Source: Robiginitalea myxolifaciens
GTDB taxonomy: Bacteria > Bacteroidota > Bacteroidia > Flavobacteriales > Flavobacteriaceae
NCBI RefSeq assembly: GCF_900115205.1
Contig: NZ_FOYQ01000002.1
Span: 248,001 to 312,000, forward strand
Length of the DNA: 64,000 nt
Direction of reading: 5' to 3'
The notes below the pieces were generated by a model. The model was not told the origin of the DNA. It saw nothing but the letters and a program-made list of their open reading frames with translations, and searched no databases. The position numbers and the translations under genes are program-made. This document shows positions 42,930 through 51,857 of this stretch, piece by piece; the first letter of the stretch is position 1; each line of letters opens with the position of its first letter.

Positions 42930-43880
42930 ATGAATAAGATACCCAGCGTAGATTTAAAGCTATTCACTTCCGGCAATCCTGAGGACAAAGCCCGCTTTGT
43001 CAGGGAAATTGGCGAAGCCTTCGAGAATATCGGATTTGTTGCTCTTAGCGGGCATTTCCTCTCTGATGAATTGGTCGAACGTCTTTACGACTCGGTCAAG
43101 CGCTTTTTTGCCTTACCGGAGGAGGTTAAAAAGAAATATGAGATTCCCGGAATCGCAGGACAGCGGGGATATACTTCTTTCGGGAAGGAACATGCAAAAG
43201 GCCGCACCGCCGGAGATCTCAAGGAATTCTGGCATTTTGGGCAGTATGTGGAGGACGATCCGGAATTAGCGGCTACCTATCCTGAGAATGTAACCGTAAC
43301 CGAGGTCCCGGAATTTAACGAGGCGGGAAGGGAAACCTACCAAATGCTTGAAAAGACAGCACAATACGTACTTCGGGCCCTGGCCTTACGCCTGTCTCTC
43401 GAGGAGCATTATTTCGATAACTACATACACAACGGCAATTCCATATTACGGCCAATCCACTACCCTCCTATTGAATCTGAACCCAAGGATGCAGTGCGCG
43501 CTGCGGCCCACGGGGACATCAATCTGATCACCTTATTAATGGGTGCACACGGAAAGGGCCTCCAAGTCCAAAACCACGAAGGTGCCTGGATCGATGCTAT
43601 TGCCCGTCCGGATCAATTGATGATCAATGTCGGGGACATGTTATCACGCCTTTCTAACAATCGCCTGAAATCGACGATACACCGCGTTGTAAACCCTCCG
43701 AGGGAACTTTGGGGCACTTCCCGGTATTCCATCCCCTTTTTCATGCATCCCATCAGCGAGATGCCACTGAATTGCCTGGAACACTGCATAGATGAAGATA
43801 ATCCCAGGTTATTCGAGGATATCACTGCCGGAGCCTACCTACAGGAGCGTCTGGTGGAATTAGGACTTACCAAAAAGTAA
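42930..43880 (+). CDS. 2-oxoglutarate/Fe(II)-dependent dioxygenase, isopenicillin N synthase-like
   Basis: Starting at ATG 42930 the product has 316 residues (MNKIPSVDLKLF). The N-terminal DIOX_N region has ENIGFVALSGHFL and FFALPEEVKKKY. The catalytic jelly roll supplies the iron triad: His and Asp in AAHGDINLITLL, and His in LKSTIHRVVNP, with the 2-oxoglutarate Arg in SRYSIPFF. Family members hydroxylate or desaturate small molecules; the substrate is unknown. It is followed after 12 bases by the SUI1 gene and diverges from the 2-oxoacid dehydrogenase gene. Confidence 0.88.
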   Translation: MNKIPSVDLKLFTSGNPEDKARFVREIGEAFENIGFVALSGHFLSDELVERLYDSVKRFFALPEEVKKKYEIPGIAGQRGYTSFGKEHAKGRTAGDLKEFWHFGQYVEDDPELAATYPENVTVTEVPEFNEAGRETYQMLEKTAQYVLRALALRLSLEEHYFDNYIHNGNSILRPIHYPPIESEPKDAVRAAAHGDINLITLLMGAHGKGLQVQNHEGAWIDAIARPDQLMINVGDMLSRLSNNRLKSTIHRVVNPPRELWGTSRYSIPFFMHPISEMPLNCLEHCIDEDNPRLFEDITAGAYLQERLVELGLTKK

Positions 43881-43892
43881 CCCTGCACCACT

Positions 43893-44225
43893 ATGGATCT
43901 ATCCGATCAGCTAAAGAACTTGTTTCCCGATCATGTCCCAGAAGCGTCTTCAGAAGAGACCGAGGACAAAGGGCCGGATTTCTGGATGCAGGAGGATCCC
44001 ATCCAATGCAAATTTGAGAAACGCAACGGCCGTATAGTAACGGTTTTGGCTGGGTATACTGGCGCTACTTCCGATTTTAAGAAACTCAGCCGGGAGTTGA
44101 AGAAGGAATTAGGGGTTGGAGGCTCCTTTAAAAACGAAGAAATCATTATTCAGGGTGATTATCGTGACCGGATTATGGAATGGCTTCAAAAACAGGGCTT
44201 TCGGGTGAAACGAGTTGGAGGTTAG
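43893..44225 (+). CDS. SUI1/YciH-family translation initiation factor-like protein
   Basis: A 110-residue protein with an acidic, probably flexible N-terminus and a C-terminal SUI1 domain (about 35-110). Its hallmark sequence is RNGRIVTVLAGYTG, then LSRELKKELGVGGSFKNEEIIIQGDYRDRI. It is homologous to eIF1/YciH, which influences start-codon fidelity. The role in Bacteroidota is not well characterised. It follows the 2OG oxygenase gene by 12 bases and probably shares its transcript. Confidence 0.88.
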   Translation: MDLSDQLKNLFPDHVPEASSEETEDKGPDFWMQEDPIQCKFEKRNGRIVTVLAGYTGATSDFKKLSRELKKELGVGGSFKNEEIIIQGDYRDRIMEWLQKQGFRVKRVGG

Positions 44226-44306
44226 TGCGAGTTCTCGTGTTAATTTTTTTTGTTTTAATCGACGAAATGTTATTTTTAAAGGTCAAACCCCTAACGTCTT
44301 CATCCG

Positions 44307-45239
44307 ATGAGTTCCCAATTACACATTACTAACGGGGATGCTTTTACCCAAAGGTTAGAACAGCTTAAGTTTAAAGGGGACGTTATCACGTGGCGTGAGA
44401 TGCTGTGTGAGGGGAAGACGGAGACCAATGTGGGGAGTGAAACGTTTTGGAAAACGCGTTTTGAATTCCTCCACAAAAACTACAAGGTTTCCAAATCCTG
44501 GTTCATCGAAAAAACATTAAAGGAATATCGCTCACTCTGTAATCACAAGCAGCAGGAGGAGATCATTCTTTGGTTTGAGTACGACCTGTTTTGCCAGATA
44601 AATATGTTGGCGGTCATTAGTTGGCTCAAAACCCACCGCCGTCATGCCCGTATTACACTGGTATGCAGTGGATACCAGCGCGATTCAGACGTATTGTTGG
44701 GACTGGGAGAATTAGAAAATGATGAGATTCGGGAATTGTTCGAAAGCCGGCTGGAATTGTCCCAGGACGATATCGAGTACGCCGATTACGTGTGGCAATT
44801 GTATTGCAGTGATAATCCGATTCGTCTGGAAAACCTAACCGATTACGAAAATTATCAATTCGAATATCTGAAGCCAGCTATTGAAGCGCATTTACGGCGG
44901 TTTCCCTCTATCCGCAATGGCCTGAACGAAATGGAACATCGTATTCTGGCTATCGCAGAAAGAGATAAGCCCGCGTCGAAGAAAGCGCTTATTGGCCAGG
45001 TCCTTAGGAATCAGGGCTGGTATGGTTACGGGGATTCCCAGTATCAGCGTATGCTTACGAACCTTAGACCGTTATTTCAATCCTATAAACCGGCAAGACT
45101 TACGCAAAAAGGGAAGCAAGTGCTGGAGAATAGAACAAGCTTCTATTCCGAGCTGCGAAATCCCGAATCCTACCTGGGGGGCGCCCTGAAATATAATTTC
45201 CTCTACAATACCGAGGCCAATCGCATCTTAAAGTTATAG
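44307..45239 (+). CDS. DUF1835 domain protein
   Basis: A 310-residue cytoplasmic protein with the DUF1835 opening LHITNGDAFTQRLEQLKFKGDVITWREMLCEG (about 5-36). ILWFEYDLFCQINMLAVISWL follows, matching the conserved D/E.DLFCQ core. A winged-helix-like C-terminal region (EMEHRILAIAERDKPASKKALIGQVLR) may bind nucleic acid. DUF1835 has no assigned function that I know of. The nucleoside phosphorylase gene begins 1 base after its stop, suggesting coexpression. Confidence 0.8.
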   Translation: MSSQLHITNGDAFTQRLEQLKFKGDVITWREMLCEGKTETNVGSETFWKTRFEFLHKNYKVSKSWFIEKTLKEYRSLCNHKQQEEIILWFEYDLFCQINMLAVISWLKTHRRHARITLVCSGYQRDSDVLLGLGELENDEIRELFESRLELSQDDIEYADYVWQLYCSDNPIRLENLTDYENYQFEYLKPAIEAHLRRFPSIRNGLNEMEHRILAIAERDKPASKKALIGQVLRNQGWYGYGDSQYQRMLTNLRPLFQSYKPARLTQKGKQVLENRTSFYSELRNPESYLGGALKYNFLYNTEANRILKL

Positions 45240-45240
45240 T

Positions 45241-46128
45241 ATGCCGCTCGGGCCTTCCGAACTCATTCTCCGTTCCGATCAATCCATCTATCATCTCGCG
45301 TTGCACCCTGGAGATCTGGCTGACACCGTTTTTCTTGTGGGAGATCCGGCGCGTGTTCCCTTAGTATCCAGACACTTTGATACGGTTGAATTAACGAAGA
45401 CCAATCGGGAATTCGTAACCCATACTGGAACCCTGACCGGGAAGCGAATCAGTGTACTCTCGACAGGTATGGGAGCAGGTAATATTGATATTGCCCTCAA
45501 TGAGATCGACGCGCTATTTAATATTGATTTTGAAACCCGGGAAATCCAGAAGGAGCTGCGCTCTATCAGGCTCATTCGCTTGGGGACTTCTGGGGGAATA
45601 CAAAGAGATTTGCCTTTAGACAGTATTGTCCGGACCGACTGGGCTATAGGTTTCGACGGGCTGCTTAACTTCTATGATCAATCAGCGGCTGCCAGGACCA
45701 ACATGATCTCAAGTACCTCGGTAATAAACGCTTTTAACGCCCATGTTGAGCAAGCAAAATGGATGCCTGAATGCTATGCCTTTGCTGGAGACTCAGGACT
45801 AATGAAGCAGTACGATGACCCCGATATAGCCTCCGGGATTACGACCACCCAACCCGGATTTTATGCGCCGCAACAACGTATGCTTCGCCTGAATCCCAGG
45901 AATCCAAACCTGATGCACGCTTTGGAAACTTTTCGCTTTGGTGAAAGTCAAATCCTGAATATGGAGATGGAAACCGCCTGCATCTATGGGATGGCGCATT
46001 TGCTCGGACACCAACCCTTGTCTATTAGCGCCATCCTGGCTAATCGGATAACCGGGGCGTTTTCAAAGAATCCGGAACAAACGATTAATCGGCTTATTGA
46101 GACCGCTCTTTCAAAATTTGCAACCTAA
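45241..46128 (+). CDS. Nucleoside phosphorylase (uridine-phosphorylase-like)
   Basis: The 295-residue product belongs to the PNP/UDP phosphorylase family. The N-terminal VFLVGDPARVPLVSRHFD contains the phosphate-binding loop. VLSTGMGAGNIDIALNEIDAL and IRLGTSGGIQRDLPLDSIV form the ribose/phosphate site, and ILNMEMETACIYGMAHLLG carries the Met-Glu pair that binds ribose. It splits ribonucleosides with phosphate; base preference is open (closest in style to uridine phosphorylases). It is in tight linkage with the DUF1835 gene and a substrate-binding-like protein gene. Confidence 0.85.
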   Translation: MPLGPSELILRSDQSIYHLALHPGDLADTVFLVGDPARVPLVSRHFDTVELTKTNREFVTHTGTLTGKRISVLSTGMGAGNIDIALNEIDALFNIDFETREIQKELRSIRLIRLGTSGGIQRDLPLDSIVRTDWAIGFDGLLNFYDQSAAARTNMISSTSVINAFNAHVEQAKWMPECYAFAGDSGLMKQYDDPDIASGITTTQPGFYAPQQRMLRLNPRNPNLMHALETFRFGESQILNMEMETACIYGMAHLLGHQPLSISAILANRITGAFSKNPEQTINRLIETALSKFAT

Positions 46129-46132
46129 TACT

Positions 46133-46978
46133 GTGGATCAAATACGCGTAATCGGAGTTCCCGAACATTTTAATTACCCCTGGCAGCTGGCCCTGGACGA
46201 TGGTGCTTTTGCCAAACAGGGGATCGACCTTCAATGGACCGATATCCCGGAAGGCAGTGGTAGAATGAGTAAAATGCTCGCCGATGGGGAAGCCGACCTG
46301 GCGATTATCCTCACGGATGGCCTGCTCAAAGCAGTAGCCGACGGCCTGGACGCAAAAATTGTCCAGTTATACGTGGCCTCCCCCCTGCTCTGGGGAATTC
46401 ATGTTGGGTCTGATAGTCCATATAAAAGCCTTGAAGATCTCCGGGGAACGAAGGCGGCGATTAGCCGTTTTGGAAGCGGTAGCCACTTGATGGCGTACGT
46501 AAATGCTTCTCAGCAAGATTGGTCTGAAGCAGATCTACAGTTCGAAGTGGTAAATACCTTAGACGGTGCGGTGTCGGCACTTACTGATGCTACCGCGGAT
46601 TACTTCCTTTGGGAACGCTTTACCACCCAACCCCTGGTAGATCAGCAGATTTTCAGACGCATTGGGGTGTGCCCCACACCCTGGCCCTGTTTTGTAATCG
46701 CCGGACGAAGCGAATTTTTGGACGGGAATCGTCCTTTGGTCCAGTCTGTTCTGCGGATAATCAATACCTATACGGAAGAATTTTTGGAGATCCCGAGTAT
46801 TGACCGAACCCTTTCCAATACCTATGGGCAAGAATTGGAAGCCATCCGCGAATGGATGAAGCTCACATCCTGGAGCCAGCAGCAAATTTCTACAGCAGCA
46901 CTGCAGCAAGCCATCGCAATCCTCGACCAGCTTAATTTGTTGAAGAAACGCCTGAGTCCGGAGGATTTGCTGGCATAA
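46133..46978 (+). CDS. Periplasmic-binding-protein-fold protein without a signal peptide
   Basis: The GTG at 46133, 4 bases after the phosphorylase stop, gives 281 residues starting MDQIRVIGVPEHFNYPWQLA. The fold is that of NMT1/SsuA-type solute-binding proteins: GVPEHFNYPWQLALDDGAFAKQGIDLQW, then MLADGEADLAIILTDGL and SLEDLRGTKAAISRFGSGSHLMAYV. No signal peptide or lipobox is present, so it is probably cytoplasmic and not a classical ABC transporter component; no permease or ATPase genes are nearby. It may be an intracellular ligand-binding or enzyme-like protein related to pyrimidine-type substrates. This is inference. Confidence 0.7.
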   Translation: MDQIRVIGVPEHFNYPWQLALDDGAFAKQGIDLQWTDIPEGSGRMSKMLADGEADLAIILTDGLLKAVADGLDAKIVQLYVASPLLWGIHVGSDSPYKSLEDLRGTKAAISRFGSGSHLMAYVNASQQDWSEADLQFEVVNTLDGAVSALTDATADYFLWERFTTQPLVDQQIFRRIGVCPTPWPCFVIAGRSEFLDGNRPLVQSVLRIINTYTEEFLEIPSIDRTLSNTYGQELEAIREWMKLTSWSQQQISTAALQQAIAILDQLNLLKKRLSPEDLLA

Positions 46979-46985
46979 ACATAAA

Positions 46986-47651
46986 CTACCAGTCTATTGG
47001 GGCTTGCCCTTTGGATAGGAGGATTTCATTAGACTTACTAAAGTGCTTGTTTCCAAACCAATAACCTCGATTTGCACTTAAGGGGGAAGGATGGCCTGAG
47101 TGCAGCAAATGATGCCGACTGGCATCAATAAGGGAAGCCTTTTTTCTCGCAAACCCTCCCCATAACAAAAAGATAATCCCGTCCTGTGATGCCGATATCT
47201 TTTTAATCACCGCATCCGTAAAGCGCTCCCATCCCTTGCCCTGATGACTTCCTGCATTTCCCGCACGAACGGTAAGGGTGGCATTCAACAGCAAGACACC
47301 CTGTTGGGCCCAACGCTCCAGGTTACCACTTTTAGGATAGTCAGCGCCCACATCGGTTTGCAATTCCTTAAATATATTGATCAGGGAAGGTGGATGGGCT
47401 ATTCCGTCCTGCACGGAAAAGCATAATCCATGGGCTTGGCCGGGTCCGTGATAGGGGTCCTGACCAATAATTACCGCTTTCAGATTCTCCGGCTGGGTAT
47501 GGGCAAAAGCCGCAAAGATGTCCTTCCCCCTGGGGTAACATTGGTGATTCCGGTATTCATTTCGCACGAAATCGGCGAGTTCTGCAAAGTAAGGCGCATC
47601 GAATTCCTCCTGTAGTAAGGGTTTCCAGGATTCAGAAATGGTAACATCCAT
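46986..47651 (-). CDS. ung: Uracil-DNA glycosylase
   Basis: Starting at ATG 47651 the product has 221 residues (MDVTISESWKPLL); a longer frame from 47729 would add a poorly conserved leader and run past the promoter of the divergent mutS2 gene. All family-1 UDG motifs are present: the water-activating loop GQDPYHGPGQAHGLCFSV, LLNATLTVRAGNAGSH, LLWGGFARKK and the DNA-intercalation loop HSGHPSPLS. It removes uracil from DNA arising from cytosine deamination or dUTP incorporation. It is divergent from mutS2, so two DNA-maintenance genes share this intergenic region. Confidence 0.95.
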   Translation of the reverse strand: MDVTISESWKPLLQEEFDAPYFAELADFVRNEYRNHQCYPRGKDIFAAFAHTQPENLKAVIIGQDPYHGPGQAHGLCFSVQDGIAHPPSLINIFKELQTDVGADYPKSGNLERWAQQGVLLLNATLTVRAGNAGSHQGKGWERFTDAVIKKISASQDGIIFLLWGGFARKKASLIDASRHHLLHSGHPSPLSANRGYWFGNKHFSKSNEILLSKGQAPIDW

Positions 47652-47682
47652 GGTCGGGTCAGAATAAAATCTAAAATAAGCA

Positions 47683-47714
47683 TTGAAGCCAAACCTTGGT
47701 AATGCGTAACTTTG
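47683..47714 (+). promoter_or_regulatory. Promoter of mutS2
   Basis: TTG at 47683-47685, 21 bases, then TAACTTTG at 47707-47714, an exact TAnnTTTG. A start site about seven bases later would fall at or near the ATG at 47720, so the transcript may be leaderless. Confidence 0.5.
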
Positions 47715-47719
47715 CGGCC

Positions 47720-49903
47720 ATGGCTTCACGATTCAGGCAGGTGAGTAAGAAAACCCTTGAGGATCTCGAATTCTCAAGGATACTGGACATTGTATCTGGT
47801 TATTGCCGTACACTGCCTGGAAAAGAACTGGCAAAGGGACTGAGTCCCTATCGAAGTGAAAAAGCCTTACGGGCGGCCCTCGATCAGACGGCGGAGTATT
47901 TAAGCTCCTTTGAAAATGAGAATCGAATTCCAGCCCACCAGTTCGATCCTATAGATGATGCGTTGGAATTATTACCTATTTCCAATAGTATTCTCGAGGT
48001 CGATGCTTTTCGCCGACTGCAGTCATTGACCGCAACGGTTCGAACGCATCAGCGCTTTTTTGAGAAATTTCAGGAATACTACCCCCAGTTGCTACAGCTG
48101 CTTTCCCGGGTAACGCACCAACAGGATATCGAAGATCAGATCAGTGCGATTATCGATAAACACGGGGAAATTCGCAACGATGCATCAGATACCCTGGCTA
48201 CCTTGCGCAAACAACTGGCCCGGGCGCGATCTGAGCTGCAGAAAAGTTTTAATTCGGCCTTAAGTCGCTATCTGCAAGCAGATTTTCTGGATGATATCCG
48301 GGAATCCCTAGTGGAAAACCGAAGGGTACTTGCCGTCAAGGCCATGCATAGGCGTAAGGTCAAGGGCAATGTCCTTGGCACCTCCAAAACAGGTAGCATC
48401 GTATATATCGAACCCGAGACTACCATGCGCCTCTTACAGGAAGTCCAGCATTTGGAATTGGAAGAAACTGAGGAGATTCGCAGGATTCTGCGGCAATTGG
48501 GGGAAACGTTACGACCGTATACGGAAGAGCTGGCTGCCTATCAGGAAGTGATGACCGAAGTAGACGTCTGCGCGGCCAAAGCTGGGTATGCGCGCGTGAT
48601 CAACGGAATCCTTCCGGAGATCAATGAAAACAAAAGGCTATTCCTCAGAGACGCTTACCATCCCCTACTCCTGGAAAGCAATCGCAAAAGCGGGAAAAAG
48701 ACCTGGCCGCAAACCGTAGAATTGCACGCCGAGAATCGGATCATTGTGATTTCCGGACCCAATGCCGGTGGGAAGAGCATTACCTTAAAAACTATAGGTC
48801 TTTTACAACTCATGCTGCAGGCGGGAATCTTAATCCCCGTCCATGAGCGTTCCAGTTGCTGTTTATTTGGTCAGGTCCTCACCGATATTGGGGATAATCA
48901 ATCTATAGAAAATCACCTGAGCACCTATTCCTATCGCCTCAAAAACATGAATCGCTTCCTGCGCAAATGCGATGCCGAGACCTTGTTTCTGATCGATGAG
49001 TTCGGAACCGGGAGTGATCCTGAATTGGGCGGTGCGCTTGCCGAAACCTTCCTGGAGAATTTTTATGAGCAAGAAGCCTATGGAGTAATCACCACCCACT
49101 ATGCCAACCTAAAGGCGCTGGCCGATGAATTACCGCATGCCACCAATGCAAACATGTTATTTGATTCCCGTACCCTGGAACCTACCTTTCAGCTGGAATT
49201 GGGCCAACCCGGGAGCTCCTTTACTTTTGAGGTTGCCCAGAAAAATGGCATCCCTTACAGTCTGATCAATAAGGCCAAGAAAAAGGTTAGCCGTGGGAAA
49301 GTGCGCTTTGACGCCAGTATTGCCAAACTACAGAAGGAACGCACGAACCTTGGGCGTACGGAAGACCGCTTACAGGAGGAAGAAACGAAGGCCAAGGCCG
49401 AAGCGGAACGCCTGGAAGTACTCAATGAAAAAATCCAGGCCAAACTCAGCAGCTACCAGGAACTCTACGACTATAACCAGCGAATGATTCACCTGGGAAC
49501 CAAAGTCGACAAAGCAGCCGAATCCTATTTCCAAAGCAAGAAGAAACGCCCGTTGATCTCAGAGCTCCTGCGTATTGTGGAGACCGAGAATAGTAAACGC
49601 AAGAAGCAATCCGCAAAAACGCAGCAGGCCGAACGCAAGAAAAAGGAACAGGCCAGCAAAGCTGCTGAACAGGAAGTTGCCAAAATCCGACGGAAGAAAA
49701 AGGTCGAAAAAACACGGGAAGCCAAAAAGGAAAAACCGAAACCCCGTCCCATCTTAAAGGTGGGCGATCGTGTACGCCTGCAGGATAGCAAAAGCGTTGG
49801 TAGCATTGACAAAATCGAAAAAGGACGCGCCCTTGTCAATTATGGCATCTTCACCACCGAGGCGAGCCTGGACCAATTGGAATTGGTAGAGGCCGGGAAA
49901 TAG
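47720..49903 (+). CDS. mutS2: MutS2-family ATPase lacking the Smr domain
   Basis: The ATG at 47720 (MASRFRQVSKKTLEDLEF) gives 727 residues; upstream ATG/TTG codons lie in the promoter. The N-terminal helical core domain and clamp are followed by the ATPase: Walker A GPNAGGKSITLKTIG, Walker B TLFLIDEFGTGSDPELGGALAE, and the downstream VITTHYANLKALAD. A long Lys/Arg/Glu-rich coiled coil (about 520-680) follows. The last 50 residues form a KOW-like beta patch (KVGDRVRLQDSKSVGSIDKIE). The C-terminal Smr nuclease domain with the DLRG/DVRG motif found in Bacillus MutS2 is absent. The Bacteroidota function is probably in recombination control or stalled-ribosome rescue, but unproven. Confidence 0.9.
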   Translation: MASRFRQVSKKTLEDLEFSRILDIVSGYCRTLPGKELAKGLSPYRSEKALRAALDQTAEYLSSFENENRIPAHQFDPIDDALELLPISNSILEVDAFRRLQSLTATVRTHQRFFEKFQEYYPQLLQLLSRVTHQQDIEDQISAIIDKHGEIRNDASDTLATLRKQLARARSELQKSFNSALSRYLQADFLDDIRESLVENRRVLAVKAMHRRKVKGNVLGTSKTGSIVYIEPETTMRLLQEVQHLELEETEEIRRILRQLGETLRPYTEELAAYQEVMTEVDVCAAKAGYARVINGILPEINENKRLFLRDAYHPLLLESNRKSGKKTWPQTVELHAENRIIVISGPNAGGKSITLKTIGLLQLMLQAGILIPVHERSSCCLFGQVLTDIGDNQSIENHLSTYSYRLKNMNRFLRKCDAETLFLIDEFGTGSDPELGGALAETFLENFYEQEAYGVITTHYANLKALADELPHATNANMLFDSRTLEPTFQLELGQPGSSFTFEVAQKNGIPYSLINKAKKKVSRGKVRFDASIAKLQKERTNLGRTEDRLQEEETKAKAEAERLEVLNEKIQAKLSSYQELYDYNQRMIHLGTKVDKAAESYFQSKKKRPLISELLRIVETENSKRKKQSAKTQQAERKKKEQASKAAEQEVAKIRRKKKVEKTREAKKEKPKPRPILKVGDRVRLQDSKSVGSIDKIEKGRALVNYGIFTTEASLDQLELVEAGK

Positions 49904-49939
49904 CCACCCCCGGTAATAGTCCCAACGCTCCCTCCTGAC

Positions 49940-51856
49940 TCAATTTCTGGCTCGTGCCATCATCCCTTTTAATTTTTCGAGTGCCTTCTCATTGCGTTCG
50001 GTGTATTTCTGGATATTCTCAGGCGTTGGATTGGCCAGGACTTCCTCCAGAAAAGGGATTTGCGCGAAAGAGAAATTAGGGGTTGCCTGGTCTTCCGCCT
50101 GCATAATGGCTTGCATTTGCTTTAGTTTATCCGCGGTATTTCCCTTATCCAAACCGTATTGCTGCATCATTTGCTGGGAAGGTGTCCGTGAAGCCGCAGA
50201 AGTATTATCCCCGCTCACAGAAATTGCGTTTATATCGAAGTATTCCGGTTCAAAATTTGGATCCAATGTGGACATATGGTCCTGCATGCGATTCAACAGC
50301 AATTGCATTTTGCTCAGTTCAAGGGCAAGCTCATTGGTGTTGAGACCCACTGCTGTATTGATATAGGATACCATTTCTGGACCGTTATACTCCTCCCAGG
50401 CAACCCCGATTATTCGTTTGTAATCATTAAGGCGTAGCGCCCCGGCTGGAACCGCTATGGCCAGCCCATCCCCATTGCCCGATGGCAGGATGAAGTCTCC
50501 CTTATTAACTGTCCCCAATACCTTTACGGGAACCTGGCCAATAAAGGCAACTTGCTTAAACAGGTGTTCCTGTCCGCTGCTGGGCATTGCTCCGGAAACG
50601 ATCGGATTTCTGGAAATTACCATGAACCTGTCTGCTTCCGTGAAGCGTGTGGAAATCTCACCGGCACGCACGCCTACAACTTCGCCAAAGGTGAGACTCT
50701 CTTTAGGATCTGCTTTTCGGAGCCATTCTGCGTAGTCTGCCCCGCCGGATTCAAATGCTACCCCTACGTTAGTATCGTGATAATCGATGTACAATGAAAG
50801 CTGAACACCCTGAACGATAAGTGAAAGAAAAGACCAGGCAGCGTCGTCACAATCCCCTAAAACAGCTAGCCCTCCGATACATGCCCCTAAATTCCACCCG
50901 AACGTGGCTGAAGCCTCCAGTAAATCGATGTACTCAATCAGCAGATTAAACCCGTAATCATTATTTAGATAAATATCGAAGGCATCGGGCGCTGGCGCTG
51001 GTGGCGCTGTATCGTCGTCTTCCTGTTCTTTGGCCTCGTCTACATCTGGCTCATTGGAAAACAAAACCTCCAGAATAAAATTCTGACTGACATCGGTTAA
51101 GGCCTGAAAACCTTCAATCCTCCCGACGGGAGTACCATTTCCATCCCAAAAGGATACAAAATTGGTTGTGCGCTCAGGATTTCTATCATTGAGCTCAATG
51201 GCCATTCCGTGATCGCTGCCTGTAATTCGCAACGGATAGGCATCAATATCGGATTGATTGCTTGTGGCCATTGGGGCCTCTATGGTCACACGGCCATTGA
51301 AATTGGATTCCTCAAAGGCCGTAAAGGTTTGTACCCGGGTGTCTTGTTGAACGATAAGATCCCCGGACAAAAGGGCCTGACTCTCATTATTTACATAAAA
51401 ATCGTTGTTCAGATTGGTTACCCCGTCTGCAATCAGATTTCTATGTCGGACATAGGGCACATACGTCAGGGGTTGGCTGCTGAATGGAATGAAATTCTGA
51501 CCTCCCTGTATATCGATATCCACCTGCAGTGTTTTTGGACCATCCCAGTTGATTAATTCAAAAACAACAATGCTCTCAGCCGTTTGTTCTCCCTGCCCTA
51601 TGGTGAGGCTAATGGTGCCATAGGCATCTGTTCGTGTAGGCTGGATTTCCTGAAATGTAATATCCCCTGTAGCCTCTAAAATGCTAAAGCGGACCGTAAT
51701 GTCCCGCTCCGGGACACTGTTTGCAGGAACATCAACTCCCGGAATCTCGCCAGGATTATTATCTACCAGCACGGCCTGGTATGTTATCCCCTCGACCTGA
51801 CCCTGCAGGGCAAAGCCGAAGAGTAGCAGTAGCGTAAATAGTATTTTATGTTTCAT
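49940..51856 (-). CDS. Exported tail-fibre-like protein with peptidase_G2/chaperone-type domain
   Basis: Starting at ATG 51856 (MKHKILF) the product has 638 residues with a signal peptide ending ALQGQ. An N-terminal beta domain follows (ITYQAVLVDNNPGEIP, then VRFSILEATGDITFQEIQPTRTDAYGTISLTIG). A fibre-like middle with LNNDFYVNNESQALLSGDL is next. The region SGGADYAEWLRKADPKESLTFGEVVGVRAG through ISRNPIVSG resembles the intramolecular-chaperone domain of phage tail fibres (peptidase_G2 type). The C-terminal part has Gln/Met-rich coils (KMQLLLNRMQDHMSTL). It is probably a surface adhesin. It is the last gene of an operon with a beta-barrel and a T9SS protein. Confidence 0.65.
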   Translation of the reverse strand: MKHKILFTLLLLFGFALQGQVEGITYQAVLVDNNPGEIPGVDVPANSVPERDITVRFSILEATGDITFQEIQPTRTDAYGTISLTIGQGEQTAESIVVFELINWDGPKTLQVDIDIQGGQNFIPFSSQPLTYVPYVRHRNLIADGVTNLNNDFYVNNESQALLSGDLIVQQDTRVQTFTAFEESNFNGRVTIEAPMATSNQSDIDAYPLRITGSDHGMAIELNDRNPERTTNFVSFWDGNGTPVGRIEGFQALTDVSQNFILEVLFSNEPDVDEAKEQEDDDTAPPAPAPDAFDIYLNNDYGFNLLIEYIDLLEASATFGWNLGACIGGLAVLGDCDDAAWSFLSLIVQGVQLSLYIDYHDTNVGVAFESGGADYAEWLRKADPKESLTFGEVVGVRAGEISTRFTEADRFMVISRNPIVSGAMPSSGQEHLFKQVAFIGQVPVKVLGTVNKGDFILPSGNGDGLAIAVPAGALRLNDYKRIIGVAWEEYNGPEMVSYINTAVGLNTNELALELSKMQLLLNRMQDHMSTLDPNFEPEYFDINAISVSGDNTSAASRTPSQQMMQQYGLDKGNTADKLKQMQAIMQAEDQATPNFSFAQIPFLEEVLANPTPENIQKYTERNEKALEKLKGMMARARN

Positions 51857-51857
51857 A

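Noticed and set aside
49940-51856. Phage remnant suggested by the tail-fibre-like protein
   Set aside because: No integrase, capsid, portal, terminase or lysis genes nearby, and the gene has a signal peptide and sits with T9SS and barrel genes.
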